Assembly: GCA_009809945.1 (NCBI GenBank)
Contig: WTPW01001266.1
Coordinates: forward strand, 112,814-176,813
Length of the DNA stretch: 64,000 bases
Direction: 5' to 3'
Source of the DNA: Gigaspora margarita
Taxonomy: Eukaryota; Glomeromycota; Glomeromycetes; Diversisporales; Gigasporaceae
Shown: positions 59,694-64,000 of the stretch, in pieces
Layout of the letters: each line of letters starts with the position of its first letter
Position numbering within the stretch: the stretch's first letter is position 1
The notes under the pieces: generated by a model
The model's input: the letters and a program-made list of their open reading frames with translations, nothing else
What the model was told of the DNA's origin: nothing
Databases searched by the model: none
Made by a program: the position numbers and the translations under genes

Positions 59694-60441
59694 CCGTATG
59701 TTGCCAAAAATAAGCTATTTTTTTTTGCTAATTTTTAATATAAAAAATCCAGGATAGCTTATTTTTGAATAATTTATTATTTTAAGTAATTTAAAGTGCA
59801 ACAAAGAGGTAGCTTATTTTCAGATACAAAACTCTAACAAGTAAACATATAGTTGTATTACCATATGTTTCCAAAAATAGATTACCCTTTTTTAGCAATT
59901 TTGAATACAAAAAATCTTATAAAGTGATTTTTGGTCAATTGATTATAATTGCTACATAGTAAAGTTATAATTTTACTATGTGAATCGATTATAATCGCTT
60001 AAGTAAACTTATTATAGAGATCAAATACATATATTCTAAAATTTTTATATAAATAAAGAACTTTTTATTATTTGACTTTTAATATTTATGCTCAACGAAT
60101 ATGTTTTTAAAAAAATTAATTTTTCTGTTGAATGTAAAAATTAAAAGTCAATTAATAAAAAGTTATCTAATTTATATGAAAATTTCAAAATATATATATT
60201 TTGATTGCAAATAAGTTTATTTAAGTACTTATAATCGATTTACATAGTAAAATTATAACTTTACTATGTAGTAAATATAATCAATTATGAGAAGCTTATT
60301 TTTAGAACTAAAAATTTTGTTAATTATCTTTTGGTATAACAAAGGGGATAGCTTATTTTCAGGTCAAAGGTGTTTTTATGTTTTTGGATTAAAACAGGGG
60401 TAGCTTATTTTAGAAAGTAGCTTATTTTTAGCAATATACGA
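59694..60441. mobile_element. 748-bp TA-flanked element with AAATAAGCTA ends and a core
   Basis: The ends ccgtatgttgccaaaaataa and tcgtatattgctaaaaataa (complement of the right end) are flanked by TA (59692-59693, 60442-60443). Several agcttatttt words lie in each end. The central 59945-60285 is the palindromic core. It has the same terminal type as 39301-39602 and 40503-43431. Confidence 0.7.
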
Positions 60442-61175
60442 TAAGACTTTAGACTAACAAAATACAGTTGAATGCCAGGAGTTTCATCAACCCTTTTTCT
60501 TAAAAATACTAAACATTAATTAAACACCTGATTCTATTAATTACCTCATTTATTGAACAATCAGATTTTTATGATTTTGTATTATTCCTCATAATCATAT
60601 GACATCATGAACAAAGTTCATTATTGAAATCAAAAAATTCTAACCATGCCTAAAATATACAAGGGCAAAAGTTATTAATTGGAATAGAAGTAAGAGCATG
60701 AAATAAAGCACAGAAAAAATTACTTATTTTAGTACCAAAAATTACTGTAGCAAGATACTATAAACCTTAAGACCCAGACCAAATCTTCTATATCTCTTTC
60801 TGCCTACCAATTTGAGAAACTAGGAGTCTTTATTGATAGTTGTATATAGTTTAGAGTAGTTAGAAGTGATATTAGATAGTTTTAGCCAACAATCTTTAAT
60901 AAATACTTTTATAATGTTTTATAATTAAATCTGATAATGTGAGCCAATTGACAAATTAAAAATTATTGCTGGATCTTTTTTTTTTAAAATTTTACTTTTT
61001 TTTTTGAATGATCTACTTACAGATTAATTTTTTATATTACCTGGGTGATCTGATTTATCTACTTACAGGTAACCTATAGCAGAATTTTTTCTACTATCCA
61101 GTATTTATCTAGGTGATCCAAGTGACCACCTGTGGGTGATCCAAGTTGGAATTTTCGTGATGGGTCAGAATACTA

Positions 61176-61561
61176 TAGTGGAATTCATCTAAAGCCAACA
61201 TATTTTATATATAGGCGCCAAATTTTTAGCTGCAGTATAACCTAATTATCCAATAAAAATGCAAAAAAACTTAATAAAATTTTAAAATTAATTAATAACA
61301 TTTAAATTTTTGTTAATAAATTCAAATTTTGTTATGTTTTTTTATATATAAACGCCAAAATTTTTGAAACTTATATAAATTTAAATTAATAAAATGATTT
61401 AAAATTAAAAGATAATTAAAAAATTTATTGATAGTTTAATAATTTAAACAATAAGCTATTAAATTATCAAAAAAATTTTAAATATTTTTTGTTTTTAAAG
61501 AGTTATAACAATTTAAAGATTTTTATAATTAAAAGGTGATGGCTTTAGGTGAATTCCACTA
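61176..61561. mobile_element. 386-bp TA-flanked MITE
   Basis: The ends tagtggaattcatctaaagc and tagtggaattcacctaaagc (complement of the right end) are flanked by TA (61174-61175, 61562-61563). Internal ggcgccaaatttttag and aacgccaaaatttttga are shared with 55397-55744. Confidence 0.75.
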
Positions 61562-61580
61562 TAATTCAGTGACAATACTG

Positions 61581-62193
61581 CTCATATGCACTTGTGAGCT
61601 AATATTGGTACAAAATATTAATTTAAATAAATACTAGTATTATAGATTATATAAAATATTAATTTATTGTACAAATTGATAACATATTAGTAATGGTCTA
61701 GTCTAATTTATTAATACTTTCATAGAAGAACTTCTATATAATTAACTAATACCAATTAATTGTTTAAGGGATTTATTTATTTATATATCTAATTTATTTT
61801 TAAAATTATGTTTGCTAGCAAAAAATAAAAATGTTAATATTCATTATATAAAAATAATTAAAATAATTAGTTACTCAAATAACCTTATTTAAAAATAAAA
61901 GACATTGGCAAATTTTATATATAGATATATATTGATTACTAACTGAGTAAGATATATATCGATACTCAATATCTCTAACAATTTCTATCAATTGTAATAG
62001 TAATTGATATATATCTAATATAGATATTAATTGATATATATCTAATATAATATATTAATTAATAATATTATATTCACATAATCATACTTTTTGCAAATTT
62101 TTAATGTTTTACAGGTTTTTGCAAATAGATATAGTCGATTAATAGTAAACTAATTATATGCTTTTGAATTATATATTTTAATTAAAGATCTTA
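61581..62193. other. AT-rich non-coding DNA
   Basis: Repeated gatatatattgattactaa/aattgatatatatctaatat words lie near 61920-62050. No gene is supported. Confidence 0.4.
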
Positions 62194-62885
62194 GAGAGCT
62201 TCCAGAAATCAGCTAGTTTTTGTTTACTATAAGCCTACCCCCACCTACCCACACCTGATACCCCAATTAGCCAATCAGATTTTACAATTATTAAAAAGCT
62301 AGATATAATATTTAATAGTAAATAACTATTGATCTACTGGACCAAATTTGATGAATTAACTACCAAAATGATCCTCTCAATGAGAGGATTCTAGCAAGTC
62401 AAAATTGTTAAAATCTAATTACAGAATTCTAAAATAGAAATAAATTTGTATTACTATAATAGTTTATAATTATGGGAATATTATTATAGTGCTATAGTAC
62501 TATAATGCTACCCTATATGTAATAAACAAAATTGGTGTAACAAGTAAATCAAAACAACCTTTAACAAAACAAAATAAAATTTTTTTAATATTAGGATAAG
62601 GGTAAAGATAATAAGTTAGGATTAGATAGTATTTATAGTAAAATTTAGCAAGGAATTTTTTTTATTAGAGCTCAAAAGATAGTTTTTTAGACAAAATTTA
62701 AAGATATTATTAATTTTTTTATTTTTGTTATATAAACCTGATCTTAAATTTTAATTGGTTAAAATGCCCTAGCACTACAGTGCTATAGCATTATAAATTA
62801 AAACCCTATAATTATTTAATAAAATATAGAACTTTTATAGTAACACAAATCTATTCTGATTACAGGATTCTGTGATTAAATTTTT
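62194..62885. mobile_element. Second, truncated copy of the Harbinger-like element
   Basis: The left arm (62194-62464) follows 46058-46353 closely, including the ccccacctaccca run and the hairpin (62328-62430). The right arm resumes at 62816-62885 (atagtaacacaaatctattc) and is cut off where the next element begins. A 333-bp insertion separates the arms. Confidence 0.7.
62474..62806. mobile_element. 333-bp insertion with 9-bp duplication
   Basis: A segment from gggaatattattatagtgct to aaaaccc lies between two perfect copies of tataattat (62465-62473, 62807-62815), inside the loop of the Harbinger-like copy. Inner words tagtgctatagtactataat and its counterpart agtgctatagcattataa pair. The 9-bp size suggests a Mutator-like mechanism. 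Bases 62632-62663 match the very start of the window. Confidence 0.65.
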
Positions 62886-63370
62886 AGGAAAGTGCAGTAA
62901 ATCATGCAATTAGGGTTTAAATAGGTCATACTCCCTAGTAATAAGACTTTGACTAATCAAATTTTAATATTTAAAAAAAACTTAAAAATGTTTTTGACCT
63001 GAAAATAAGCTACTGCACAATCGACAATAGTTGCTACATAGTAAAATCAACATTTTACTATGTGAATTAATTATAGTCGCTTAAGTAAATTTTTTAGTAA
63101 GTCAAAATACACTTACTTTAAAATTTTTATTAATATTGAAGAATTTTTTATTATTTGAGTTTTGATTTTTACTTTCGATAAAAAAATTAAAATTTTTTAA
63201 AAAAATATATTCGATGAATGTAAAAATTAAAAGTTAAATAATAAATCTTCTCCAAATTGAATAAAAATTTTGGAGTATATGTAATTTAATCACTCAAATA
63301 AGTTTACTAAGCAATCATAATCGATTTATATAGTAAAATTTGAACTTTACTATATAACAACTACATCAGC
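62886..63370. repeat. Partial copy of the 58189-type element with core
   Basis: It begins aggaaagtgcagtaaatcat and follows the reverse complement of 58312-58784 through gacctgaaaataagctac into the core (63020-63370). The second outer arm is absent. Confidence 0.65.
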
Positions 63371-63534
63371 AAATTTATAATAGCATAATCTTACATAAGA
63401 TTTTATGAACCATAATATAAGCAAAATATTACGTAATATATAACGAAATATTTCAAATATCAAAATTTCGTTATATTTCGTTAGAAATTTCAAAAATTAT
63501 AATAAAATATTTCGATCTTTTTAAACCAAGCTAG

Positions 63535-64000
63535 GATCAGTAGATCAGTATAACCTGGATCACACATTGGACTAATTATTCAAAATAGTTTGAATTCTGT
63601 ACTACAAGATCAGATTCGCTTTTTTGTTTTCGTTTCGTTTCTTTGTTTTTATTTTATTTTTTTTGTATTCATTTTATTTATTTTTTATTTTATTTTTATT
63701 TTGGTACTTTACAAGAACACCTTTGCAAGAAAACAAACAACTTTTCGAAACCTTGTGCAAACTAATCCAATCTGTAACCTGGATTGCGTTGGACTAATTT
63801 TTTGAAATAGTTCGATAATGTTTAAATTCTGTACTACAAGATCAGATTAGATCTTTTGTTTATAATTAGATCTTCTATTTTGTTTTTTTTTTCACTTGTT
63901 TTTTATTTTCGTTTCATTTTTTGTTTTCGTTTCATTTTTTTTTGTTTTCATTTTGTTTTTTTTTTTTATTTATTTTTTATTTTTTTTTCATTTTATTTTT
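63535..64000. repeat. Two direct copies of a ~235-bp unit with T-rich filler
   Basis: The words aacctggat, ttggactaatt, then gaattctgtactacaagatc (63592) recur at about 63776-63845 in the same order. Each copy is followed by a T-rich tract with tttcgttt words. This looks like the start of a tandem array that continues beyond the window. Confidence 0.6.

Larger units (their letters stand above)
59052..61580. mobile_element. Nested cluster: hAT MITE split by a larger hAT-like element with two further insertions
   Basis: The outermost layer is a MITE of the 13947/37798 family (59052-59332), whose missing right end (cagtgacaatactg) appears at about 61567-61580. Between lies a hAT-like element with ends tagtgttctgacctgg and tagtattctgacccat (complement), packed with gggtgaccca-type words. 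It contains a TA-flanked element (59694-60441; core copy at 59945-60285), and its right end is hit by another TA-flanked MITE (61176-61561). The 8-bp duplication of the hAT-like element is degenerate (gtcctgtg versus attcagtg). Confidence 0.6.

Noticed and set aside
1-64000. Functional tRNA or rRNA genes
   Set aside because: No sequence with a convincing complete cloverleaf or conserved rRNA segment was seen; the two tRNA-like sequences have poor anticodon arms.

Overview
The window is AT-rich nuclear eukaryotic DNA, best explained as a filamentous fungus with a small-intron, transposon-loaded genome. Short GT-AG introns (about 40-120 nt), a conserved NatB auxiliary-subunit gene, relics of Sel1-like-repeat genes and LINE, hAT, pogo and other DDE transposase fossils, together with very low GC, suggest an arbuscular mycorrhizal fungus of the Rhizophagus/Glomeraceae type. 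That placement is inference from gene style; no marker gene fixes the species. There are three assembly gaps (12970-13186, 24484-24955, 46354-46703) and one single N (15320).

Only two genes look intact. NAA25/MDM20, the auxiliary subunit of the NatB N-terminal acetyltransferase, lies at 2596-7868 (+). I could assemble it from 25 exons into an unbroken frame of 922 codons. The second, at 25619-28460 (+), has four exons and 850 codons. It is an uncharacterised, hydrophilic, low-complexity protein with an N-terminal helical part, a 20-residue tandem repeat, an acidic run and a histidine run.

Broken genes: an uncharacterised two-exon relic near 11.1-11.5 kb (-), a cysteine-rich relic near 17.3-17.7 kb (+), a frameshifted gene with a CDCC/CxxC tail at 19.0-20.1 kb (-) split by a small Mutator-like element, and a Sel1-like-repeat pseudogene at 30.9-32.2 kb (-). 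Transposon-derived relics are a pogo-type transposase (40.96-42.70 kb, -), a second DDE transposase (49.7-52.3 kb, +), a LINE RNase H/C-terminal relic (45.9-47.9 kb, +) and a very decayed hAT transposase (about 56.6-57.4 kb, +).

Most of the rest is non-autonomous DNA transposons. More than twenty can be delimited by terminal inverted repeats, many with target-site duplications: 8-bp (hAT), 9-bp (Mutator-like), TA (Tc1/mariner/pogo) and TAA/TTA (PIF/Harbinger-like). Several are nested. Two structures recur across otherwise different elements: a ~115-bp hairpin with a CTCAATGAGA-type centre, and a ~340-bp palindromic core.

The half from about 36 kb onward contains blocks with almost no CpG and strongly decayed repeats. 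A GC-rich retroposon at 12.4-13.2 kb and its decayed relative at 38.1-38.6 kb differ largely by CG-to-TA, CG-to-TG or CG-to-CA changes. This fits cytosine-methylation decay of silenced repeats around a few living genes.
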